From NCBI GenBank assembly GCA_902771155.1, contig CACXVS010000046.1, positions 1-22,733 of the forward strand: a stretch of DNA of 22,733 bases. Direction: 5' to 3'. The position numbers and the translations under genes are program-made. The notes beneath the pieces were generated by a model, which was not told the DNA's origin, searched no databases, and was given only the letters and a program-made list of their open reading frames with translations. This document shows, one piece after another, positions 7,903 to 15,286 of the stretch (its first letter is position 1; each line of letters begins with the position of its first letter). The stretch comes from an uncultured Prevotellaceae bacterium (GTDB taxonomy: Bacteria > Bacteroidota > Bacteroidia > Bacteroidales > Bacteroidaceae).

Positions 7903-9489
7903 TTATTGAATCACAATCTTCTTTCCATTATTAATGTATATTCCCTTTTTGGTAGGTTGCTTGATTTCCCGTCCATCGAGAGAATACCAGCGGCTGTTGG
8001 TTGTTGTCTCGTTCTTGACCTCACGAATACCTGTAGCCCAGATGTTGACAAATTCCTTCCAACCCTCTGCTGCACTGTATTTTGCTTCACAGTTGTCAGG
8101 AACGTGAATAATACAATTGTCCTTGTCTACACCTTCAAACGCATTCTCGCCTGCGACAGGAGCTTCTGTGGCATAAGTATAGATGGCTACCAGACCACTG
8201 CATCCGGCAAATGCCTCCTTGCCAATAGAAGCGACTGTACTGGGAATAGAGACGCCAGTCAAACCAGTCTGATCCTTAAAGGCTCTTTTTCCAATGGCTG
8301 TTACCGTGTAGTTCTGGCCATTGTTAGGATTAGTTGCTGCGCCAGGTATCTCATATGGGCCTTCCACGCTACCGACATTGTCAAGTACTACGGTATTACC
8401 TTCGCCGATTGTGAAGCTAACACCGCTTACGGTGAATGTTGTACCTACTTCACCGCCGCCTTGGCCACCGCCGCCTTGTTCACCGCCGCCGCCTTGGCCA
8501 CCGCCACCGCCGGCATTACCGCCGAGTACCAGTACATCGGGAGAATTGGTGGGTACTAACAGATAAGCCTTGTTAGCCTTTAGATAAGCACTCTGAGTGA
8601 GGTCACTGGCACTTGCCTTTTTGAAACCCAGTTTGCCATTATAGTTGCAGAGTGCACGCATACAGGTGGCGTCATAAATTTGCACATTCCAATATCTTGC
8701 TGATATACGATCACAGAAGGTGCCAAATAATAAGTTGCTCTGGGATAATTCCGCAGATGATTCTACGGGCAGGATGATATTACTTGAGGGACTATTAGAG
8801 CTACACTCGATGATAACCGGTGTATTGCTAGGAATGTCACCCGAAATCTCCTTTATATCAAAGCCATCGCCAGATACGGAAGTAACGGTGTAGGCTTTCA
8901 TTCCGCTCGATACCAGTTTGAAGGGGAACGAAGCATAAATTGTTCCATAATACTTGCCGTTCAACTCAAAATCAGGCTGGATGGCGAGATATTCTGTACT
9001 GGTATCTACTTTCTTTGCCCACCAGTTCATGGCTTTAGTGCTTTTACTATTGGGTTTCAGATAGGCTTCCTGCTTGTCAGGGTCTGAATCATCCTTCAAG
9101 TAGAGGTCAACGCCATAAGCGGTGCCGTATGCCTGATAACTACCATCGCTTTGTATAGCGAGATTGATATAAAAACGACCACCAGAGATGTAGTGGATAC
9201 TGGTTCCCTGTCCTACAATGTCATACTGGTTACCGCCAACACTTGTTACGTATACTATGGTGGAAGGGCTGGTTGTAACCTTTGAACCTGGCTTGTAGGT
9301 CTTAATACCACTCATATCTACCGATCCTGTAGATTTATTAATGGGGTAGTTAGCAGTATTGTTATCCTCGATACTGATATATCTGTCAGTATATGTGTTT
9401 TGTACTCTGTAATAGCCATTAGCCAACTGTGCCTGTGCATGAAAGGCGCAGCTGACTGCCAGCAATAATAGACTGAGTGACTTTTTCAT
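7903..9489 (-). CDS. Secreted modular surface protein with Gly-rich linker and BspA-like repeat
   Basis: A 528-aa protein. Signal peptide 1-21 (ends HAQAQ). Residues 22-322 are a domain shared with the next gene; it opens with GYYRVQNTYTDRYIS, which resembles lectin-type beta-trefoil starts (inference), and later has a SFPFKL...MKAY...IP.NTPVIIE block common in Prevotella surface proteins. Residues 323-349 are almost only Gly/Gln/Glu. Residues 350-485 contain a BspA-type leucine-rich (LRR_5) unit: TAIGKRAF, then IPSTVASIGKEAFAGCSGL. The last ~30 residues (WYSLDGREI...GIYINNGKKIVI) look like a type IX-secretion-style or surface-sorting tail. It is 12 nt downstream of its paralog, so probably co-transcribed. 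Ligand is unknown. Confidence 0.82.
   Translation of the reverse strand: MKKSLSLLLLAVSCAFHAQAQLANGYYRVQNTYTDRYISIEDNNTANYPINKSTGSVDMSGIKTYKPGSKVTTSPSTIVYVTSVGGNQYDIVGQGTSIHYISGGRFYINLAIQSDGSYQAYGTAYGVDLYLKDDSDPDKQEAYLKPNSKSTKAMNWWAKKVDTSTEYLAIQPDFELNGKYYGTIYASFPFKLVSSGMKAYTVTSVSGDGFDIKEISGDIPSNTPVIIECSSNSPSSNIILPVESSAELSQSNLLFGTFCDRISARYWNVQIYDATCMRALCNYNGKLGFKKASASDLTQSAYLKANKAYLLVPTNSPDVLVLGGNAGGGGGQGGGGEQGGGGQGGGEVGTTFTVSGVSFTIGEGNTVVLDNVGSVEGPYEIPGAATNPNNGQNYTVTAIGKRAFKDQTGLTGVSIPSTVASIGKEAFAGCSGLVAIYTYATEAPVAGENAFEGVDKDNCIIHVPDNCEAKYSAAEGWKEFVNIWATGIREVKNETTTNSRWYSLDGREIKQPTKKGIYINNGKKIVIQ
8443..8523 (-). repeat. Gly/Gln-rich linker coding repeat
   Basis: A low-complexity, GC-rich tract of GGN and CAA/GAA codons encodes the Gly-Gln-Glu linker of the surface protein (residues 323-349). 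It is richer in GC than the flanking gene and should be prone to length change. It is part of the coding sequence, not an independent element. Confidence 0.7.
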
Positions 9490-9501
9490 TTTCTTTTATT
9501 T

Positions 9502-10695
9502 TTATTTGATAATAATCTTTTTACCATTCCGAATGTAGATTCCAGCCTTCGGTGTCGTACCTTGTTGAATTCGAAGACCTGTTAAAGTGTATAAATCACC
9601 GCTTTCTATATCCATAGATACAGTGCTGATTGCATCAGGATTATCTGGATTGTCCGGATTATCTGGATTGTCCGGATTATCTGGGGTGTCGGGGTTATCC
9701 GGGGTATCTGGATTTCCTGCGCCACCACCCTCTACCAGCACGTCAGGAGCGTTGGTGGGAACTTGCAAGTATGCCTTATTGGCTTTCAGGTATGCTCCTT
9801 GTGTCAAATCGTTGGTACTTGCTTTCTTGAATGCCAGTTTACCATTGTGAGCGGCGATGGTACGCATAGTCGACTTGTCATACACTCTTACGTTTTGGAA
9901 TTTAGCACTTATACGATCACAATAGGTTCCCGTCAACTGGTTGGTTATACCTAAAGTGGCATTTGATTCCACTGGTAAGATGATGTTGCTAGAAGGTTTA
10001 TTTGAACTACACTCGATAATGGCGGGAGTACCTGCGGGAACATCACCCGTTATTTCCTGAAGTTTAAAGCCATCTCCTGAAACCTCTGTTATACAATATG
10101 CTTTCATACCGCTAGAGATAAGCTTGAATGGGAATGATGCATAGATAGTGCCATAGTATTTTCCGCCAACCTCAACATCAGGCTGAATACCGAGATATTC
10201 TGTGTCGGTATTCACTTTACGAGCCCACCAGTTCATAGCTTTTGTGCTCTTACTATTCGGTTTCAGATAAGCTTCTTGCTTATCCGGATCCGAATCATCC
10301 TTCAGATATAAAGTAATTCCATAAGCGGTGCCGTATGCCTGGTAGCTGCCGTCGCTTTGTATAGCAAGATTGATATAAAAACGACCACCAGAGATTGCAT
10401 GAATACTTGTTCCTTGTCCTTCAAAGTCATATTGTGAACCGCCAACATTATGGACGTATAAAATTGTCGAGGGACTGGTTGTTATCTTTGCACCAGGCTT
10501 ATAGGTCTTTATACCACTCATGTCCACTGAACCAGTGGATTTCTGAATGGGGTAGTTAGCAGGGTTGTTATCCTCAAGACTAATATATCTGTTTGTATAT
10601 GCATTTTGTACTCTGTAGTAGCCTTTTTCTAACTGAGCATTAGCTGATATTGTAAAGCTTACTGAAAGCAATAATAGGCTGAGTGTTTTTTTCAT
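9502..10695 (-). CDS. Secreted modular surface protein with Pro-Asp-Asn linker
   Basis: A 397-aa paralog of the gene at 7903-9489. Signal peptide 1-21 (ends SANAQ). Residues 22-321 align with the neighbour essentially without gaps (same GYYRVQN opening, same DDSDPDKQEAYLKPNSKSTK block, same ASFPFKL...MKAY segment), and long stretches are also conserved at DNA level. After that the protein has a 27-residue linker of NPD/TPD triplets (328-354), no leucine-rich unit, and goes directly to a ~37-residue tail (LYTLTGLRI...GIYIRNGKKIIIK) like that of its neighbour. The tail suggests cell-surface sorting, possibly by type IX secretion (inference). A terminator and no clear promoter lie upstream. Function is unknown. 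Confidence 0.82.
   Translation of the reverse strand: MKKTLSLLLLSVSFTISANAQLEKGYYRVQNAYTNRYISLEDNNPANYPIQKSTGSVDMSGIKTYKPGAKITTSPSTILYVHNVGGSQYDFEGQGTSIHAISGGRFYINLAIQSDGSYQAYGTAYGITLYLKDDSDPDKQEAYLKPNSKSTKAMNWWARKVNTDTEYLGIQPDVEVGGKYYGTIYASFPFKLISSGMKAYCITEVSGDGFKLQEITGDVPAGTPAIIECSSNKPSSNIILPVESNATLGITNQLTGTYCDRISAKFQNVRVYDKSTMRTIAAHNGKLAFKKASTNDLTQGAYLKANKAYLQVPTNAPDVLVEGGGAGNPDTPDNPDTPDNPDNPDNPDNPDNPDAISTVSMDIESGDLYTLTGLRIQQGTTPKAGIYIRNGKKIIIK
9634..9714 (-). repeat. 9-bp coding repeat for (N/T)PD linker
   Basis: Nine tandem 9-bp units (nearly identical in pairs, giving an 18-bp higher period) encode Asn-Pro-Asp or Thr-Pro-Asp. The units at the 3' end of the gene's linker are the most uniform. 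This is a typical slippage-prone linker within the 9502-10695 coding sequence. Confidence 0.85.
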
Positions 10696-10717
10696 TATCT
10701 TCCTTTTTTTATTTAAA

Positions 10718-10746
10718 AAGCCCAGCCCCTTTTTGGGACCGGGCTT
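10718..10746 (-). terminator. Intrinsic terminator after the OmpA-family gene
   Basis: Read on the minus strand, AAGCCCGGTCCC pairs with GGGGCTGGGCTT (10 of 12 positions) around a short A-rich loop, followed by TTTTTAAAT. It lies 32 nt after the OmpA-family stop and 23 nt before the next start, so it should reduce transcription into the two secreted-protein genes. Confidence 0.75.
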
Positions 10747-10777
10747 GATAGAGTCTTATCTTTATCTGATGTTCAGA

Positions 10778-11914
10778 TTACTGCTGAACCTCTGCGATAC
10801 AGATTGATACACGGTTGCTGTCGTTGTCTGCGAACGGCTGTACACGAGCACCCTTGCTGTCGTAGCTGATACGATCTGCGGGGATACCATACTTGTTGGT
10901 CAGCATCTTAACAACGGCGTCAGCACGCTGTGCAGCGAGACGGTCGTTGATGCGGTCGTTACCTGTACCAGCATCAGCATAACCTGTAACAGTTACACGA
11001 GCGGTCTGGTTCTGACGCATGTAGTCAACGATATCCTTCACCTTCTGCTCCTCGCTCTCACGGATGTTGTACTTGTTGATCAGGAAGAATACATCGCGAC
11101 GGATCGGCTCGATAACAGGTGCGGGAGCGGGAACCTCAACGACTTTCTCAACAATCTTCTCAACATACTCGATCTGTGGCTCTGGATCGGGGATGAACTT
11201 GGTGGTATAGGTAGGACCGAAGGTATACTTCAGACCCAGAAGGGCATTGAAATAAGAATCGGGGTTACCTGCCTTCTTGTAGTTGAACTTGTCGCTCAAG
11301 AGGTTGCCATTGAACTCAAGACCAAGGGCGATAGCGTCAGTAATCTTGTAGTCAACGAATACACCAGCACGACCAGTTACAAATACACCACTCTCCTGGA
11401 AATCCTTAGGCATAGGAGCCCAACCAAAAAGATCCTCATGTGCAAGGCCGTTAACCTCATTGCTGATAGCCTTTACATCATTGCTAGCCTCTGAACGGAT
11501 GTTCAAACCAACGCCGATGAATGCACCGAAATCCCAGTGATTCTTAGGACCAACACCGAAAATCAGATTAGAGAGATTCAAAGTCAGATCAAGTGCAGGA
11601 GCAATGCTAGTGAACTTGTAATCCTTCTTATAGTTCAGTTCGGAGATGTCATAACCACCTTTGCTCTCCCAAGCATTTACGCTCAGGCGTGCACCCAGTG
11701 CCTTGTTGAAGTTGTAACCAACAGCACCCTGAATGGTGGGCGAAATGAGCTTACCAAAATCCGTCTCGCCAGTGGTGTAACGAGCACCACCCTGAAGCTG
11801 GATGTAGAAGTTCGGCTCGAAGATATATTCTGTCGTGCCCTTCTGCTCCTGTGCAGATACTGACAGACCAGCCACCAGCATCAGGCAAGACAATATTGCT
11901 TTCTTCATTTTCAT
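10778..11914 (-). CDS. OmpA-family outer-membrane protein, peptidoglycan-binding
   Basis: A 378-aa protein with signal peptide 1-22, an N-terminal beta-barrel of about 25-235, a Pro/Glu/Val linker (236-270, with VEKIVEKVVEVPAPAP), and a C-terminal OmpA domain. In that domain D314 (TGYADAGTG) and R330 (RLAAQRA) match the residues of E. coli OmpA that hold diaminopimelate of peptidoglycan (D241, R256). The expected role is a non-covalent link between outer membrane and cell wall. It lies 38 nt after the coiled-coil lipoprotein gene with no promoter or terminator seen in the gap, so the two are probably co-transcribed. A terminator follows it. Confidence 0.92.
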   Translation of the reverse strand: MKMKKAILSCLMLVAGLSVSAQEQKGTTEYIFEPNFYIQLQGGARYTTGETDFGKLISPTIQGAVGYNFNKALGARLSVNAWESKGGYDISELNYKKDYKFTSIAPALDLTLNLSNLIFGVGPKNHWDFGAFIGVGLNIRSEASNDVKAISNEVNGLAHEDLFGWAPMPKDFQESGVFVTGRAGVFVDYKITDAIALGLEFNGNLLSDKFNYKKAGNPDSYFNALLGLKYTFGPTYTTKFIPDPEPQIEYVEKIVEKVVEVPAPAPVIEPIRRDVFFLINKYNIRESEEQKVKDIVDYMRQNQTARVTVTGYADAGTGNDRINDRLAAQRADAVVKMLTNKYGIPADRISYDSKGARVQPFADNDSNRVSICIAEVQQ

Positions 11915-11952
11915 ATCTGTTACTTAAATAATTTTATTCACCAACATGTTAA

Positions 11953-13938
11953 TTAGTTCACAGTAATATTGTACTTCTTGTTGATTACAAAGCCATAGTA
12001 GTCAACACAGCTGATAATAACATTGTAATTACCAGGCTGAGTCAGGTTCAGACTCATTCTCTGCTCGCTGCCGCCATATACATCGGCCTGAACACAAGAG
12101 CCATCCTCCTTAAACAATGCTACATACTTTGCATATGCAGGAACCAAGAGCTCCTCAGTCAAAGAAGTTACGTTAATCTGCATTACACCTGCGTTAACTG
12201 TTGTACCTGGAACCATACGCTTGATACCCTCTGTGGTGTTATACAGCACGATAGGAGCAACGGCGCGAGTGATTGCATGCCAATTAAGAAGGCTAACAAT
12301 CTTGTTACCGAATCTCTCAACCCAACTATTAGCGCGGTCAGCGAGATTGTCAACACTTCCTCCAATTGTGTCATCGTCAAGACCCTGAATCAGGTCAGTC
12401 AGATCAATTTCTGTCATACCATCTTTAATGGCCTGTCTAATTGTCTCAATAAACTCACCTTCAACCTTCAACTTCGTCCATGTAGACATGTCTGCAAATG
12501 TGTCATCGTCATCGCCAATGATAACGTATGGATTCTTATCGGCATCCCAATCAGAAGGAATACTAACCTTTACCTCTTTGAGCTTAATAGTGGGTAACTC
12601 TTGCTTAATAACATTTGCGAGTTTTGCAATTGCTTTCTCTAATTCATCAAGGTTAAACTTCTTAGCAGCTGACTCTTCGAGTTTCCAGAAAGTGTTGTAA
12701 GACAAAGGAGCAACAGCACTTACAGCGAGATCGAAATCATCAGCCTGCTTCTTAACGGTAACACCGTCAACTTCCTTGCTGAGAACGAGCTTCTGTGCAC
12801 TCCAAGAAGGATTGGTGATGTTCTTGTTGTCACCACTCATATTTCCGCTATAAACCTTAACCAGCATTTCAGCAACAGTCTTGGCAATAGCCTTAACCTT
12901 AGCACTCTTGCCTTTAGCAGCCTTAACATCTTCAACAGCAGCCTTGAAATCATCCTTAACCTCGTCGAGATCGAAGAACTTGTTCAGGTTGAAACGAGCA
13001 GCCTCAAGATCCTGACGTGCGATAGTAGCGCGAGCCTGGAAGAAGGTGTTGTCACCGTTCATGTCGGGATCGCTGTCAACATAACCGCTCTTGAAAGCAC
13101 CCCACTGAATCAGGTAGCTTGAAGGCTTAACCTGTGAGAAGGTGATAGGAGCTGTACGACCAAGACTGTTCTGAACGCTCAGAGTGTACTCTGAAATGTC
13201 AAATGCCTCGGGATCATAGCTGTTAACAGTGAAGAACATCAAACCTGCATTACCCTCATCCTGGGTGATGTAGTTGTTAGGATCGAAACTATAGTCCTTG
13301 TTCTGTGCGAATGCAGGAGCAATTTCGTCTGCGGTCAGAGCATCACCAAGAACAACAGCGTCTTCGTCGGTGTTCGGGAAACTTGTAATGCCAGTCTCGT
13401 TAGATCCGAAGAAAGCTGCCAGAGCGTTCAGTCTCAGCATACCGCCGGGGAGGTTAATCGTACCGGTTACGTCGCTGATGGTCTGGTTGATCTGGATGCC
13501 AGTGATCATCTTCGTCATCTCATCGAGTCTGTTGTTAATCTCGTCAATCTGGTTCTGAAGAGCCGAGATAGCGTTCTCAATACCAGCAACCTCTTCCTCC
13601 AACTCGTCGAGCTCAGCCTGAATGTTGTCAACAGATTCGCTCAGAGTAGAGATCTGATTGTTGATAGTGTCGAGGTTTGACTGCAGAAGATCCAGCTTGT
13701 TCTGGAGGTTCTGAATAGCAACCGTGTTCTGGTTAATCTGATCACCGAGACCCTGCAGAGCAGCGAGCTGCAACTGGAGATTCTGGATCTGTGCCTCGAG
13801 ATCACTCTTTTGCTGTGCAAGTTTAGCGTAAACGGGAACTAATTCGTCGTCCACGTTGTCCTTACAAGAAACAAATGATGTTGTGGCAGCAAAAAGCAGA
13901 GCTACCATCAAAATACCATTAATAATTTTCTTTTTCAT
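11953..13938 (-). CDS. Large lipoprotein with N-terminal coiled coil
   Basis: A 661-aa protein. Signal peptide and lipobox end at C25 (SFVSC), followed by KDNVDDE, an acidic stretch like the lipoprotein-export signal that sends Bacteroidetes lipoproteins to the cell surface (inference). Residues ~33-145 form a long coiled coil: continuous heptads rich in Leu, Ile, Gln, Asn without proline. The remainder (150-661) is mixed alpha/beta with no domain I recognise and ends in a beta-rich segment (YNVIISCVDYYGFVINKKYNITV). Some Bacteroidales proteins with this lipobox-plus-coiled-coil start are annotated as having a PL29-lyase-type N-terminal domain; I see no evidence for lyase activity here. It has its own strong-looking promoter and precedes an OmpA-family gene. 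Confidence 0.85.
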   Translation of the reverse strand: MKKKIINGILMVALLFAATTSFVSCKDNVDDELVPVYAKLAQQKSDLEAQIQNLQLQLAALQGLGDQINQNTVAIQNLQNKLDLLQSNLDTINNQISTLSESVDNIQAELDELEEEVAGIENAISALQNQIDEINNRLDEMTKMITGIQINQTISDVTGTINLPGGMLRLNALAAFFGSNETGITSFPNTDEDAVVLGDALTADEIAPAFAQNKDYSFDPNNYITQDEGNAGLMFFTVNSYDPEAFDISEYTLSVQNSLGRTAPITFSQVKPSSYLIQWGAFKSGYVDSDPDMNGDNTFFQARATIARQDLEAARFNLNKFFDLDEVKDDFKAAVEDVKAAKGKSAKVKAIAKTVAEMLVKVYSGNMSGDNKNITNPSWSAQKLVLSKEVDGVTVKKQADDFDLAVSAVAPLSYNTFWKLEESAAKKFNLDELEKAIAKLANVIKQELPTIKLKEVKVSIPSDWDADKNPYVIIGDDDDTFADMSTWTKLKVEGEFIETIRQAIKDGMTEIDLTDLIQGLDDDTIGGSVDNLADRANSWVERFGNKIVSLLNWHAITRAVAPIVLYNTTEGIKRMVPGTTVNAGVMQINVTSLTEELLVPAYAKYVALFKEDGSCVQADVYGGSEQRMSLNLTQPGNYNVIISCVDYYGFVINKKYNITVN

Positions 13939-14008
13939 TTGAACTTAAAAATTATAATTAAACAATTAAACTTATGATATATCGCTATGTATTTATATAA
14001 ATCGGTGA

Positions 14009-14039
14009 CAAAAGTAGGCAATATTTTTTAATTATGCAA
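14009..14039 (-). promoter_or_regulatory. Promoter of the coiled-coil lipoprotein gene
   Basis: On the minus strand TACTTTTG (14009-14016) matches the -7 consensus TAnnTTTG, and TTGC (14036-14039) lies 19 bp upstream at the -33 position. The predicted start is near 14003, giving an AT-rich leader of about 65 nt. Directly upstream of the -33 element (14041-14080) are long runs of A and T that resemble an UP-type enhancer. Confidence 0.7.
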
Positions 14040-14137
14040 GAAATTTTTAATTTTTTTTAAAAAAATCTTCATTTTTTTGCCATTTTCCCCTATTTTCGGG
14101 CTTTTTCGCATCTTTTTTGCACATTTTTCGTCGTTTG

Positions 14138-14219
14138 TGCGCCTGACAGGACTCGAACCTGCACGTCGCAAGACACTAGATCCTAAGTCTAGCGCGTCTA
14201 CCAATTCCGCCACAGGCGC
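14138..14219 (-). tRNA. tRNA-Leu (anticodon UAG)
   Basis: An 82-nt cloverleaf with a long variable arm, as expected for leucine. Acceptor GCGCCTG pairs with CAGGCGC, with discriminator A. The D arm contains GGTAGACGC, the anticodon stem CTAGA/TCTAG encloses loop CTTAGGA with anticodon TAG (14183-14185 on the plus strand), and the T arm contains GGTTCGAGTCC. The 3' CCA is not encoded. It would read CUA (and, with U34 modification, other CUN codons). Confidence 0.95.
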
Positions 14220-14262
14220 CCATTTTCGCACATCATGCTTTGTTTTGCACCCAAAACGCCTG

Positions 14263-14294
14263 CAAAGGTACATATTTATTTTTATTCCACCAAA
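14263..14294 (-). promoter_or_regulatory. Promoter of tRNA-Leu
   Basis: On the minus strand TTTG (14291-14294), 20 bp, TACCTTTG (14263-14270): a full match to the Bacteroidetes promoter. It directs transcription toward the tRNA, with an expected start near 14258 and a 5' leader of about 40 nt. The -33 half lies within the last codons of the S41-protease gene. Confidence 0.75.
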
Positions 14295-15286
14295 AGTTTA
14301 CGTGCAAATTCTATTAAAGTGTCGATTCCTTGATGGAAATCGTCATCAGTAAGGCTCACCTGGTAATCGGGAGCGATGCCGAACTCGGTTTGTTGGCGGT
14401 TTTTATCGAAGCTCGGACAGGCTGAAAAGCGCACGGTCCACCCGTTGGGAAGTGTCGATGTAAATGGAAGTCCCGAACCGCCACCCGTCTGGTCGCCTAT
14501 GGTGGTTACCATTGGGAAGCACTTCATGGTCTTTACGAAGTCGTTAGCGGCAGAGAACACACCGCGGTTGGTGAGTATGGCTACGGGTTTATACCACCGC
14601 ATGCGTGAAGAGGGCTCCATATACTGTGGCTCCATCTCGGAGAATTCGTTATGGCCCTGACCCGTCTTATGCTGGATATAGCCTATGAGTGTTTTCTCAT
14701 GACAGAACCGGGCGGCAAGTGTCTCTGCAGAAGTCAGACTACCGCCTCCATTGCTGCGAACGTCGATGATCAGCGCATTGCAGAAGGCGAAGTACTTGAT
14801 GATCTCGTCGAGTGAGCCCTCGCCAATGTTGTAGGTGAAACTACCCACGTAGAGGTATCCGATGTTATCATCGAGGATGCGGTACTGTATGTTGGAGGCG
14901 ATGCGGTAGTCGGTGCCGAGGTAACGGCGTTGCAGCGTGTCGCTGAAGTTGGTGGGGTAGTCCTCGTGCCATTTCCAGTAGCGCCCGTTGTCGAAACTGG
15001 TATAGAGGTTCACATGACCATCGCGCAACTCGGAGAGCATGTCGGTGAATACCTCGAACAGCTGGTAGCTGTTGATGTCGCCCCTCGCGCGTACCTTATA
15101 TTTATTATATATACTCTGCCAGTCGAGACCATAAGTCTGTTGCTTATAGTCGAAGAAGCAATAATGCTCGTCGATGATTTTCCATAAGGCCTCGAAGTTG
15201 CCTTGCGGGGTGTTGGAAAACTCTTCCTCATCCACACAAGCCGTGAGGGAGAGTAGGGCGATGAGTATGAGTAAGGCGTGTTTCAT
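14282..15286 (-). CDS. S41-family (tail-specific protease-like) lipoprotein
   Basis: A 334-aa predicted lipoprotein: short signal peptide, lipobox LTAC with C17, then VDEEE, an acidic run that may direct it to the cell surface. The rest is a compact S41 peptidase domain: LRDGH (87-91; the histidine is conserved in the tricorn/S41 group), IIDVRSNGGGS (173-183), LTNRGVFSAANDF (238-250, probable nucleophile S245), IGDQTGGGSGLP (263-274), and FGIAPDY (302-308). No PDZ domain is evident. Substrate is unknown. Its ATG overlaps the DUF3316 gene's stop (ATGA), so the two are translationally coupled. It is the last gene of the parC operon, and the tRNA-Leu promoter overlaps its 3' end. Confidence 0.85.
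   Translation of the reverse strand: MKHALLILIALLSLTACVDEEEFSNTPQGNFEALWKIIDEHYCFFDYKQQTYGLDWQSIYNKYKVRARGDINSYQLFEVFTDMLSELRDGHVNLYTSFDNGRYWKWHEDYPTNFSDTLQRRYLGTDYRIASNIQYRILDDNIGYLYVGSFTYNIGEGSLDEIIKYFAFCNALIIDVRSNGGGSLTSAETLAARFCHEKTLIGYIQHKTGQGHNEFSEMEPQYMEPSSRMRWYKPVAILTNRGVFSAANDFVKTMKCFPMVTTIGDQTGGGSGLPFTSTLPNGWTVRFSACPSFDKNRQQTEFGIAPDYQVSLTDDDFHQGIDTLIEFARKLLVE

Noticed and set aside
11953..13938. Polysaccharide lyase activity for the coiled-coil lipoprotein
   Set aside because: Only the lipobox-plus-coiled-coil start resembles proteins given a lyase-type N-terminal domain name. No catalytic motif is visible.
14040..14137. Small RNA or terminator in the T-rich stretch after tRNA-Leu
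   Set aside because: Only A/T runs and a weak GCCC/GGGG pairing are present, with no convincing hairpin followed by a uridine tract.
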